Source of the DNA: Chitiniphilus purpureus
Lineage (GTDB): Bacteria; Pseudomonadota; Gammaproteobacteria; Burkholderiales; Chitinibacteraceae
Length of the DNA stretch: 64,000 nucleotides
Assembly: GCF_025642115.1 (NCBI RefSeq)
Contig: NZ_CP106753.1
Location: forward strand, 310,001-374,000
Reading direction: 5' to 3'
In this document: positions 27,122 to 35,327 of the stretch, piece after piece
Position numbering within the stretch: position 1 is the stretch's first letter
How the letters are laid out: every line of letters starts with the position of its first letter
Program-made: the position numbers and the translations under genes
The notes under the pieces: model-generated
Seen by the model: the letters and a program-made list of their open reading frames with translations, nothing else
The model's database searches: none
What the model was told of the DNA's origin: nothing

Positions 27122-28098
27122 TTGCGATCCACCACCGGGCTGCGCGACAGCGCGGGTGCATGCTCGCCGTAGCCCAGGTATTCCTGCACCACATACAGCG
27201 GCCGATGCTTGACCTCGTTGTAGATCCGGCCGATGTACTCGCCGAGGATGCCCACACAGATCAGCTGCACCCCGCCAAGGAACAGCACCGCGATCATCAG
27301 CGCGGTCCAGCCCTCGACCCACTCGTTGGTGAAGATGCGCATCGCCAGCGCATAGAGAATGCCCAGCAGCGCCAGCGACGCCGCCGACAGCCCAAGGCCG
27401 ATCGACATCTGCAGCGGCTTGGTCGAGAACGACAGGATGCCGTCGGTGGCGAACCGCAGCATCTTGCGCAGTGGATACTTGGACTCGCCGGCGAAGCGCT
27501 CGGCGCGCTTGTACGGCAATGCGGTCTGCTTGAATCCCACCCAGCTCACCATGCCGCGCACGAAGCGGTCGCGCTCGGGCATTGCCCGCAGCGTATCGAC
27601 CACATGCCGGCTCATCAGCCGGAAGTCGCCGGTATCGAGCGGGATGGGCACGTCGGAGAGCCGGTTCAGCAAGCGGTAGAAACCGCGTGCGGTGGCAAGC
27701 TTGAATGCCGATTCGCCGGGACGCTCGGTGCGGGTGCCGTAGACCACGTCGTAGCCTTCGCGCCATTTGGCGACCATCTGATGCACCACTTCGGGCGGGT
27801 CCTGCAGGTCGGCGTCGATCAGCACCACCGCGTCGCCGCGAGCGGCGTCGATGCCGGCGGTGACGGCGATCTGGTGGCCGAAGTTGCGGGCAAAGCCGAT
27901 CACTCGGATGCGTGGGTCTTCCTGGGCGAAGCTGCGCAGCAGCGCCCGGGTGCGGTCGCGGCTGCCGTCGTCGATGAAGATGAGCTCGACCTCAAGGTCG
28001 CGCAGCTCGGCGCAGAAGGCCGTCAGGCGCTTCATGGTCTCGCCGATGACTTCTTCCTCGTTGTAGCAGGGCACCACAATGGAAAGCAGTGGGCTCAC
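27118..28098 (-). CDS. polyprenyl-phosphate glycosyltransferase (DPM1/ArnC-like)
   Basis: A 326-residue GT2 enzyme, paralogous to the one at 23421-24458. VVPCYNEEE, IDDGSRDRT and DADLQDPPEV mark the GT-A domain; two membrane helices follow near residues 230-290, ending GILGEYIGRIYNEVKHRP. It should load a sugar onto undecaprenyl phosphate. GTG at 28098 is preferred because it overlaps the upstream stop (GTGA) and has GAGGTG eight bases upstream; another in-frame GTG lies at 28125. Confidence 0.9.
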   Translation of the reverse strand: MSPLLSIVVPCYNEEEVIGETMKRLTAFCAELRDLEVELIFIDDGSRDRTRALLRSFAQEDPRIRVIGFARNFGHQIAVTAGIDAARGDAVVLIDADLQDPPEVVHQMVAKWREGYDVVYGTRTERPGESAFKLATARGFYRLLNRLSDVPIPLDTGDFRLMSRHVVDTLRAMPERDRFVRGMVSWVGFKQTALPYKRAERFAGESKYPLRKMLRFATDGILSFSTKPLQMSIGLGLSAASLALLGILYALAMRIFTNEWVEGWTALMIAVLFLGGVQLICVGILGEYIGRIYNEVKHRPLYVVQEYLGYGEHAPALSRSPVVDRK

Positions 28099-30119
28099 GG
28101 CTTGTTCACCTCGCGATGGATCCACAGGCCGGCCAGCGGATTGTCACTGAATGGCTTCCAGTAGTAGTAGCCGCCGATGGCCGCGTTGATGGTGTTGAAC
28201 GCCTGCGGATTGGCCTGGTTGTCCGCGGGCATCCAGACGATGTAGTCGACCTTGTGCCGCGCCAGCCAGTTGGGCATGTCCGGCAGCTCGCCCTTGTAGA
28301 ACGCCTTGATCAGGTTCGACTCGTTCCAGACCGACTGCGGCGCGCCGTGCCACAGGCTCACATGGTTGGGCCAGCCCAGCATCGACACCTGCTGCGAGAA
28401 CATCGCCACCAGCGTCTGGTTGGTGTAGGCGTCGCCCAGCCAGTTTTCCAGCACGATGCCGCGCGGCGCGCTGCGCAGATACTTCACCAGATCGCGGTTG
28501 ACCGGCTCACGGACGAACCAGGCCGCGCCGTCGAGCTTGCCGGCGTCGGACTTGGGCGTGTACCACCAGTAGCGTGCCACGTCGAAGGCGTAGGAGCAGA
28601 TCAGTAGCAGCGATGCCGCCGCGGCCATCCTGACCCAACGGCGCGCACTGGCAAGCGCGATCGCACCGCACGCCAGCACGCCGCCGCTGTACAGCCAGCC
28701 CCACCACTTCATCGTGGTATTGGTCCGGTCGTATTTGCCGCCCGAGGGATCGTCGACATACACCAGCTCGGACAGCACCAGCATGGCGCCGAACGCCAGC
28801 ACGAAGCAGACCGCCAGCGGCCGGGTGCGCCGCTCGACCAGCGCCAGCGCCATCAGCACCAGCAACGGCCAGAAGAAGATCACAAAGCGCAGCGGCGGGG
28901 TATGCGCCAGCATCGGCACCAGCTTGATCGGGGTCTGGATGGCCTGCGCGGCCAGCCCGGACAGGTACGGGTAGACCAACAGCGCGCCCAGGAGGCCGCC
29001 GCCGATCACCGCCCGCCAATCCGGCGGATCACCACGCCATTGCCGCCATGCCGCCCAGCTCAGCAGCAACATCACCGAGAACGGGAAGATCCAGGTATTG
29101 GTGATCAGCATCACCGGCACTGTCAGCGCGAACAGCCCCTGCGCCAGCCGCCGCCGCACCACCTCGCCCTCCGCCGCCGGGGTTTCCAGCCAGGCCAAGA
29201 GGCCCAGCGCCAGGAACAGCAGGAAGAACCCGCCCACCGGCGGATGGTAGTCGCCCAGGAAGAACTGGTAGCCGAAGTTCTCCATCGGCAGATCGTGCGG
29301 CTCGAAATCCGGGGTCGGCTTGTTCTCAGGCCGCATCAGCGGGAACAACGCCCGGCCGAAGTCGGTATTGACCTTGGTATCGAAATTGCCGATGAAGCGC
29401 GCGCTGCCCCACATGTATTCGGTGGCCGCCCACTCGTTGGGGTGGTTGGCCGGCTGGCCGACGGCGAAGTGGATCAACGGGGTGATGCCCGTGCCGCCCA
29501 GCGCGATCGCCGCCGCCAGCAGCCAGCGTCCATAGCGTTGCGTGATGAAGCGGCTGGCGAAATACCACACCAGCGTCAGCGACAGGCCCATCATCAGCCC
29601 GAAGGCGACGTTGTAGGCAAAGCCCGGCTGCCAGCCGAACAGCCGACCCAGCAGCGCCGCACCGTAGTGCATGAACGCGTAGTAGAAATCGAAGCGGAAC
29701 GGCGGGTACCAGATATCGAGCGGCGGCAGCCGTTCTCCCGGGTAGTAGTTGAGCATGAAGTAAAGATCGGCCGCGCGCTCACCCATGTTGGGATAGATAT
29801 TGGGGAACACGAACTTCCAGGCGAAGGCGGCTGCGAAGCAGATGATGAACACCCGCTCGGCGTGGCGGAACGCCACCGTGCGCGTCTCGGCCCGAAAGAG
29901 ATACAGCACGAACAGCATGCCGGCGGTGCTGATGGGCCACAGCCACGACAACCGCCCCAGACCGACGAAATGCTCGGTGGCGCAGAACAGCAAGGCCACC
30001 AGCAGCACGCTGCAGGCGCGCGCCAGCGGATACGGCAGCCAGCGGCCGGCGATCAGCGAAGCCCCGGCCAGGTGCAGCCACAAGAGCAGCAGGCTGCCCA
30101 ACAGGAATATCGATTGCAT
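28095..30119 (-). CDS. DUF2298-like giant membrane protein, copy 2
   Basis: A 674-residue protein with about thirteen hydrophobic helices and a soluble C-terminal tail of about 140 residues. FRFDFYYAFMHYGAALLGRL, MENFGYQFFLGDYHPPVGGF and ELVYVDDPSGGKYDRTNTTM match the pattern of the DUF2298 (YYY) family, which has a GT-C-like layout with acidic loops. It is clearly homologous to the gene upstream. A role as a lipid-linked-sugar-using glycosyltransferase is inferred from architecture and from the following glycosyltransferase gene, with which it overlaps. Confidence 0.78.
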   Translation of the reverse strand: MQSIFLLGSLLLLWLHLAGASLIAGRWLPYPLARACSVLLVALLFCATEHFVGLGRLSWLWPISTAGMLFVLYLFRAETRTVAFRHAERVFIICFAAAFAWKFVFPNIYPNMGERAADLYFMLNYYPGERLPPLDIWYPPFRFDFYYAFMHYGAALLGRLFGWQPGFAYNVAFGLMMGLSLTLVWYFASRFITQRYGRWLLAAAIALGGTGITPLIHFAVGQPANHPNEWAATEYMWGSARFIGNFDTKVNTDFGRALFPLMRPENKPTPDFEPHDLPMENFGYQFFLGDYHPPVGGFFLLFLALGLLAWLETPAAEGEVVRRRLAQGLFALTVPVMLITNTWIFPFSVMLLLSWAAWRQWRGDPPDWRAVIGGGLLGALLVYPYLSGLAAQAIQTPIKLVPMLAHTPPLRFVIFFWPLLVLMALALVERRTRPLAVCFVLAFGAMLVLSELVYVDDPSGGKYDRTNTTMKWWGWLYSGGVLACGAIALASARRWVRMAAAASLLLICSYAFDVARYWWYTPKSDAGKLDGAAWFVREPVNRDLVKYLRSAPRGIVLENWLGDAYTNQTLVAMFSQQVSMLGWPNHVSLWHGAPQSVWNESNLIKAFYKGELPDMPNWLARHKVDYIVWMPADNQANPQAFNTINAAIGGYYYWKPFSDNPLAGLWIHREVNKP

Positions 30120-30147
30120 TTAAGTGATTCTCCCCCTGAGGCGCGGC

Positions 30148-32178
30148 TCAGCGCCGCTCCCATACGCCGAAGCTCGCACCGTCCGCATCCGCGATCGGGC
30201 GCCACAGATAGCTGAGCGCCAGCTGCTGCTGCAGCTGCGCAAAGGCCGCCGGATCGCGCCGCTGGTCGTAGCGGCTCCACACCACGTAGCGCACGTTGCG
30301 CGTGTTCAGCCATTCGGCCGCGTTCGGCAGCGCGCCGCGGTAGAGCTGGCGCACCGTCTCGGCATCGCGCGGCACATAGGCCGGCTCGCCGCGCCATTGC
30401 CCCACGTGCGCCGGCCAGCCGTTCACCGCCGGTTGCCCCGCATGCAACGCAAACGCCGAAGTCTGCATATAGGCCCCGCCTTCCAGCCCTTCCAGCACCA
30501 GCCCACGCGGTGCCGCACGCAGGTATTCCAGGATGCGGCGGTGTACCGGGTCGGACATCAGCCAGCCGTCGCCGGCCAGCTTGCCGGCATGCGGCTTGGG
30601 CTGCAGCGCCAGGTACTGCACCTGCGGCAGCGCATACGCCAGCACCGCCACCAGCGGCACGGCGGCCAGCCAGCGCCAGATGCGGCGTCCGGCGCCGATC
30701 AGCACCGCCGACAGCAGCGCCAGCGCCCCCGGGAACAGCCAGGACCACCACTTGAGCGTGGTATTGAAGCGGTTGTAACGGTCGCCGGACGGGTCGTCCA
30801 CGTATACCGTCTCGGTCAAGAGCAGGCACAGCGCCACGCCGAGCGCGGCCCACGCCCCCCAGCGCGCCTCCGGGCTGTCTTCACCGAAACGGCGTATCCA
30901 GCACAGCGCCACCAGCCACAGCACCGGCCACCACACCGCCACCCATTGCACCAACGGGGTGTGGTCCACCCCTTGCACCACCCGCAGCGGCACGGCCAGT
31001 GAATTGAGCGAGAAATGCGTCAGGAACGGATACAGCAGCGCCAGCCCGGCCACGGCGCCGCCCAGCAGCGCACCATACAACACCCGCTTGCCCTGGCTCA
31101 GGCGCCACCCCACCCAGGCCACGACCAGCAGCCCCTGCAGCGGCAGAATCCAGCTGTTGAGCGCGATCGACGCCGGCACGCTCATGCCCAGCAGCGCATG
31201 CAGCCAGCCGCAGACCTGCGTCTCGCTGTCGGCTGCGTCACGGTTGCACGGCATGCCGCCGGTTTCGATCCGGGCAATCAGGGCCAGCGCCAGGAACAGC
31301 AGCAGGAAACCGGCCAGCGGTGGGTGCAGATCGCCCAGGTAGATGAAGTAGCCGATGTTCTCCAGCGGCAGGTCGCGCGGTCCCCATGGCTGCTGCAGCA
31401 GGTCGGCCGGGCCGCTGCCGAACAGCCGGCGCCCCCACTCGGCCGTGATGTTCTGGTCGTACACCCCGGTAAAACGGGTATTGCTCCACAGCCGGGTGAT
31501 CGCCGTCGCCGCATCGAAAGGGCCCTGGAACAACAGGGGCAGCAACGGCGCCACGCCATTGCCACCCGCCACCGTGGCAGCAGTGATCAGCGCACGCCAG
31601 CGGCGGCTTGCCACCCAGCGCGCCACCGTCGACCACACCAGGCTGCCCAAAAGGCCGATCAGCACGGCAAAGCCCAGGTTCATGCTCCAGCCGGCCGACA
31701 ACTGGAGCAGGCGCCCCATCAGTGCGGTGGCGTAATGCAGCAGCGCGTAATACGCATCGAAGCGAAAGCCCGGCAACCACTGGTCCGGCGGCGGCAGCGT
31801 CGCCCCGTCCATATAGTTGCGCACGAAATACAGATCGGTCAGGTGCTCGGCGGTGACATCGATGTCCGGGAACAGGAAGCGCCACAGGAGCGCCCAGGCG
31901 AACGGCAGGATGAAAGGCAGCTCGCCGCGCCAGAACCCCGGATCGGCCACCTTGTGGCGCAGGATCAGCAGCGCGGCCGCCAGCGTGAACGGCCACAGGC
32001 CGCGCAACGGGCCAAGGCCGAAGAAGTGTTCGACGAAGAACGCGCCCAGCACCAACAGGAACAGGACGACGGCCCGCGCCAGATGGCGGTCCGACCAGCG
32101 CGCGCCGCCCAGCTGGCCGAGGGCGGCCAGATGCACGAGCAGCAGCAGCACCGTCAATGCGGTGAAGATCAGGCTCAT
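30148..32178 (-). CDS. DUF2298-like giant membrane protein, copy 1
   Basis: A 676-residue, multi-pass protein, first in the operon. It shares with copy 2 the motifs FRFDAYYALLHYATALMGRL, LENIGYFIYLGDLHPPLAGF and ETVYVDDPSGDRYNRFNTTL, and a soluble tail with the arrangement YLRAAPRGLVLEGLEGGAY. The start at 32178 has GGAGG eight bases upstream; earlier in-frame ATGs lack a Shine-Dalgarno. The two copies are separated by 28 bp and look like an old tandem duplication that has diverged strongly. Confidence 0.78.
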   Translation of the reverse strand: MSLIFTALTVLLLLVHLAALGQLGGARWSDRHLARAVVLFLLVLGAFFVEHFFGLGPLRGLWPFTLAAALLILRHKVADPGFWRGELPFILPFAWALLWRFLFPDIDVTAEHLTDLYFVRNYMDGATLPPPDQWLPGFRFDAYYALLHYATALMGRLLQLSAGWSMNLGFAVLIGLLGSLVWSTVARWVASRRWRALITAATVAGGNGVAPLLPLLFQGPFDAATAITRLWSNTRFTGVYDQNITAEWGRRLFGSGPADLLQQPWGPRDLPLENIGYFIYLGDLHPPLAGFLLLFLALALIARIETGGMPCNRDAADSETQVCGWLHALLGMSVPASIALNSWILPLQGLLVVAWVGWRLSQGKRVLYGALLGGAVAGLALLYPFLTHFSLNSLAVPLRVVQGVDHTPLVQWVAVWWPVLWLVALCWIRRFGEDSPEARWGAWAALGVALCLLLTETVYVDDPSGDRYNRFNTTLKWWSWLFPGALALLSAVLIGAGRRIWRWLAAVPLVAVLAYALPQVQYLALQPKPHAGKLAGDGWLMSDPVHRRILEYLRAAPRGLVLEGLEGGAYMQTSAFALHAGQPAVNGWPAHVGQWRGEPAYVPRDAETVRQLYRGALPNAAEWLNTRNVRYVVWSRYDQRRDPAAFAQLQQQLALSYLWRPIADADGASFGVWERR

Positions 32179-32639
32179 TGGTACTCCTCCGAAGCGGGTC
32201 CTATGGTACCCGCCTTTATCGGCGCCCCGCTTTGCGGCACGCACTTGGCGAAACAGCCCGTGCAGCACGCCGCCCGTAACCATCCGGACAAGCACTGCCG
32301 TCAGCGCGACTGTTCTTTGTTGTAATGCAGAAGCTTACTACAACAATTGCCAATCGCGTATCGCCAAGCCGGTCATGCGGCTGCCATAAGACGCTGCCCG
32401 GCGCCTTGCCCCGGCCCGGTTTTGCCCAAGCTGCGCTGCCGCGGCGGCGAACGCCAGTGAAGCAAGGACAGTGCAATGCAGCGGGTGGCCTGCGGCGAAG
32501 CAGGTACCAGGCCCAAGGTCCCCGTTGAACAGGCCATGCACGACCCACCGGACGCTGAACCGCTGCGCTGCGAGGCGGCAGTTTGCCCGGACACCGCCCG
32601 GCCGTAGAATCCGGGGCTCCGCCACAGGATGACCGTGCC
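32179..32639. other. 461-bp divergent intergenic region
   Basis: This region separates the glycan operon (minus) from ykgJ (plus) and must hold both promoters. A less GC-rich core at about 32310-32350 contains an inverted repeat, listed separately. No convincing ORF, tRNA or terminator was seen in the rest. Confidence 0.6.
32317..32346. promoter_or_regulatory. inverted repeat upstream of the glycan operon
   Basis: TTGTTGTA (32317-32324) and TACAACAA (32339-32346) are perfect 8-bp arms around a 14-base spacer with AAGCTT near its centre. The centre is about 153 bp from the operon's start codon. The spacing suits a dimeric regulator, but no family consensus was recognised. Confidence 0.35.
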
Positions 32640-32900
32640 ATGCAATGCCGTCCCGACTGCGGGGCATGCTGCATCGCCCCGTCCATCGCCCGACCGTTTC
32701 TGGGCATGCCGCAAGGCAAGCCGGCGGGAACCCCCTGCGTGCATCTGGATGCGGCAATGCGCTGCAGCATCTTCGGACAGCCGGCGCGGCCGCGGTGCTG
32801 CAGCGGCCTGCAACCTTCGCCGGAAATGTGTGGCACCGACCGCGCGCATGCCCTCACGTGGCTTGCACAACTGGAAGAGGCAACCCGGCCGGCTGGTTGA
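32640..32900 (+). CDS. YkgJ-family cysteine-cluster protein
   Basis: An 86-residue protein with nine cysteines, most in the [11 protein letters not shown] cluster at the N-terminus and in CSIF, RCC and EMC segments further on. This is the YkgJ (UPF0153, PF03692) pattern, thought to bind zinc or an Fe-S cluster. [22 protein letters not shown] is the family's middle segment. No function is established. The start is the ATG directly before the first Cys cluster; the Shine-Dalgarno is weak. Confidence 0.82.
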   Translation: MQCRPDCGACCIAPSIARPFLGMPQGKPAGTPCVHLDAAMRCSIFGQPARPRCCSGLQPSPEMCGTDRAHALTWLAQLEEATRPAG

Positions 32901-33351
32901 GCCATGCAGTGGCCTGGGGACGAGCCGCTTGTTGCAGGGGGTGGCATGGCCATCGCCGCCGGTGCACGGCCACGTCGCCGAACACCGGTACCAGTGGGAA
33001 GCCGACCCTTCCGGTGAGTGCATGCCGTGGTCCCGTCCCCCCTGTGACTGCCTGCGTGCCGCCCGCCATCCCATCAGCGACAGACCTCGCTTTCACGAGC
33101 CACCATGGCGCCGGTGCTGGCGTATGACAAACGTCTACCCTTCGTCCGACCAGCACCGCCCTTGCGCCAGCAGCTGCCCGCCGCCGCTTGCCGCACCGGG
33201 CGAAACGGGTGATAACGGCGCATCGGCGCAGCCCGCGGCAGCGGCAGGCACGGTTCCACCGCCTGCAATGCGGCTGTGCTGCAATGGGACGGCGATCCCG
33301 CACCGCGCGCGGGCACAACCGGGCATCCAGCGATGCCCAGGAAAGGGCGAG
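32901..33351. other. 451-bp gap, nothing recognised
   Basis: Frames are open through parts of this GC-rich stretch, but translations look random and have no start with a ribosome-binding site until the SDR gene. No terminator, repeat or RNA gene was recognised. Confidence 0.5.
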
Positions 33352-34041
33352 ATGAAGAAGATCTGTATCGTGGGCGCTTCAGGCAAGCTTGGCCGTTACA
33401 TGGTGCAGCACGCGCTGAATCGCGGTTACGAGGTGGTCGGGGTCTGCCGCGGGAAGAGCGTCGGCAAGCTCGATGCGTTTCGCGAGCGCATCACCATCGT
33501 GCCGGGCGCCACCAATGACCGGGAGGTCATCCGCCGGGCCGTGGCCGGTTGCGACGGCGTGCTGACCGTATTGGTGCCATGGGGTATGCAGCAGTACTCG
33601 TCCGGCACGGCCCAGGCCGTGCTCGACTTCGCGCAGCCCGGCGCACGGCTGGTGTTCTCGTGCGGCTGGCATATCAGCCGCGACGGCAAGGACGTGTACT
33701 CGCGCGGGTTCAAGATGCTGCTCTGGCTGGCCGGCCTCATCACCCGCTCGTTGCGCATGGCGCAGATCGAAGATCAGGACGAGGCATGCCGACGCATCTT
33801 TGCCAGCGACCGCCGTTGGACCGTGGTACGCGGCAGCGACCTTGAGGAAGGGGAAAGCCAGGGCCTGCCGGTATGGAGCCAGCATGTGGGCGATCCGGTC
33901 CTGGCCAGCAACCTCACCCGCCGCATCGACTTCGCGCTCTTCATGGTGGCGGCGCTGGAGGACAACACCCTGGTCCACGAGGCGCCCGCCATCGTCGGCT
34001 GCCACGCGCCGTCGGCATTGGCGTTCGACAGCGCCGGCTAG
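33352..34041 (+). CDS. NAD(P)-binding atypical SDR / NmrA-like protein
   Basis: A 229-residue Rossmann-fold protein. KKICIVGASGKLGRYMVQHAL is a GxxGxxG dinucleotide-binding motif of the atypical SDR/NmrA type, and VCRGKSVGKLDAFRERITIV the following strand-turn. The classical YxxxK catalytic pair is not obvious, so it may bind cofactor without classic reductase chemistry. The ATG at 33352 is placed right before the Rossmann strand and has GGAAAGGG upstream. It converges with the EamA transporter gene. Confidence 0.8.
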   Translation: MKKICIVGASGKLGRYMVQHALNRGYEVVGVCRGKSVGKLDAFRERITIVPGATNDREVIRRAVAGCDGVLTVLVPWGMQQYSSGTAQAVLDFAQPGARLVFSCGWHISRDGKDVYSRGFKMLLWLAGLITRSLRMAQIEDQDEACRRIFASDRRWTVVRGSDLEEGESQGLPVWSQHVGDPVLASNLTRRIDFALFMVAALEDNTLVHEAPAIVGCHAPSALAFDSAG

Positions 34042-34053
34042 GCAGCGCCCGGC

Positions 34054-34941
34054 TCAGGGATCACGCGTCACCTGGCGGGCCGGCGGCGCCAGCGAGATCA
34101 CCAGGGCGGCAGCCAGGATGGCGATGCCTCCCAGCCATTGCCAACCCGTCAGCGGCTCGGCCAGCAGCCACGCCGCCAGCAATACGCTGACCACCGGCTC
34201 CAGCGTGGAGAGCGTGGACGCCTCGGCAGGGCTCAGATGGTCGAGCCCGGCCAGCAGGGCGAAGATGGCGACCACGGTGGACACCAGCGCGATCGCCAGC
34301 GTGGCCAGCCAGCCGCCCGGCGTGCCAGGCCATTGCGGCTGGGCGAACGCGGTGGATCCCCAAAGCGCCAGCGCCGCGGCGATCACCACCACGCTGGCGG
34401 CCGGCAGCGCCCCGGCCCGCGGCACCAGGCGGCTGCCGGCGAGGATGTAGCACGAATAGATCAGCGCCGCCGCCAGGCCGAACATCACCCCCAGCGCCCG
34501 TCCCTGCGCCGCCGCGCCGATGGTCAGCAGCAGACCCAGGCAGGCCAGCGCCAGCGCACCCCACACCCGCCGGCGCAGCCGTTCGCCCAGGAACAGCGCC
34601 GACAGCAGCGTGACCACCACCGGATACAGGTACAGCAGCAGCGCCGCCAGCGCGGCATTGGCATGATGCAGCGCCGAGAAGTAGCTGAACGCCTGCCCGG
34701 CGTAGCCCACGGCCCCCATCGCGGCGAGGCCCCCCAGCACCGCGCCGCGCGGCCAGGGTGCCCGGCGCCAGCGCATGATCGCCAGCATCACCAGCGCGGC
34801 CACACTGAAACGGATCAGCAGCAGCCCCTGGGTATCCACGCCGGCGCGATAGGCCCAGGTACCGAAGATCGGCATCAGGCCGAAGGCGACGGCGGAAATC
34901 AGGACCAGGACCACTCCGGTGGTGCGGCGGGCAAGCGGCAT
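34054..34941 (-). CDS. EamA-family (DMT) transporter
   Basis: A 295-residue inner-membrane protein with ten predicted helices in two EamA repeats (about residues 8-140 and 150-290). FGLMPIFGTWAYRAG, LYLYPVVVTLLSALFLGERL and the matching late motif LSTLEPVVSVLLAAWLLAEPL are typical. EamA proteins export amino acids, metabolites or drugs; the substrate is unknown. The start at 34941 is just before the first helix. Confidence 0.88.
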   Translation of the reverse strand: MPLARRTTGVVLVLISAVAFGLMPIFGTWAYRAGVDTQGLLLIRFSVAALVMLAIMRWRRAPWPRGAVLGGLAAMGAVGYAGQAFSYFSALHHANAALAALLLYLYPVVVTLLSALFLGERLRRRVWGALALACLGLLLTIGAAAQGRALGVMFGLAAALIYSCYILAGSRLVPRAGALPAASVVVIAAALALWGSTAFAQPQWPGTPGGWLATLAIALVSTVVAIFALLAGLDHLSPAEASTLSTLEPVVSVLLAAWLLAEPLTGWQWLGGIAILAAALVISLAPPARQVTRDP

Positions 34942-35104
34942 GATGGCAGACGCAGGCGCACAGGCATGAAGGACGGGTCCGATGTTACGGCAAACCCGGC
35001 CTCGCTGCCGGCATCCGCCGACGATACGGCGACGAAGCGTCGCGCTGCGCCAGCGCAAGCCGTCACCGTGCCGCAGTGTGGTGCACGGCGGGCGGCACCC
35101 GCGT

Positions 35105-35284
35105 TCAGCGCTCGCGGAAGAACAGCCGCTCGGCGAACTCCCCGCGCTTGCCGATGTTGAAGGCCGACACCGGGCGGTGGTAGCCCATCACCCGGGTCCA
35201 GATCTCGCACGGGGTGCGTTCTTCGTCCTTCAACGGCGCCGCTGGTGCGGCGGCCAGCCTGGTGGGTTCGGACAGATCGGTCAT
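35105..35284 (-). CDS. detached glycyl-radical domain of class III ribonucleotide reductase
   Basis: A 59-residue protein whose second half, RVMGYHRPVSAFNIGKRGEF, aligns with the extreme C-terminus of NrdD proteins, where the radical is stored on the Gly of the RVxGY motif (here Gly34). The large NrdD encoded just upstream stops right after its zinc site and lacks this segment. The small gene has its own AAGGAG Shine-Dalgarno, starts 43 bp after the nrdD stop and is in another frame, so it is a separate gene, not a read-through. It would have to dock on NrdD and be activated by NrdG, which is not in the window. Confidence 0.8.
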   Translation of the reverse strand: MTDLSEPTRLAAAPAAPLKDEERTPCEIWTRVMGYHRPVSAFNIGKRGEFAERLFFRER

Positions 35285-35327
35285 GCTTGGCTCCTTGTGG
35301 CAAGTGGCGGATAAAACCGGATCGGGT

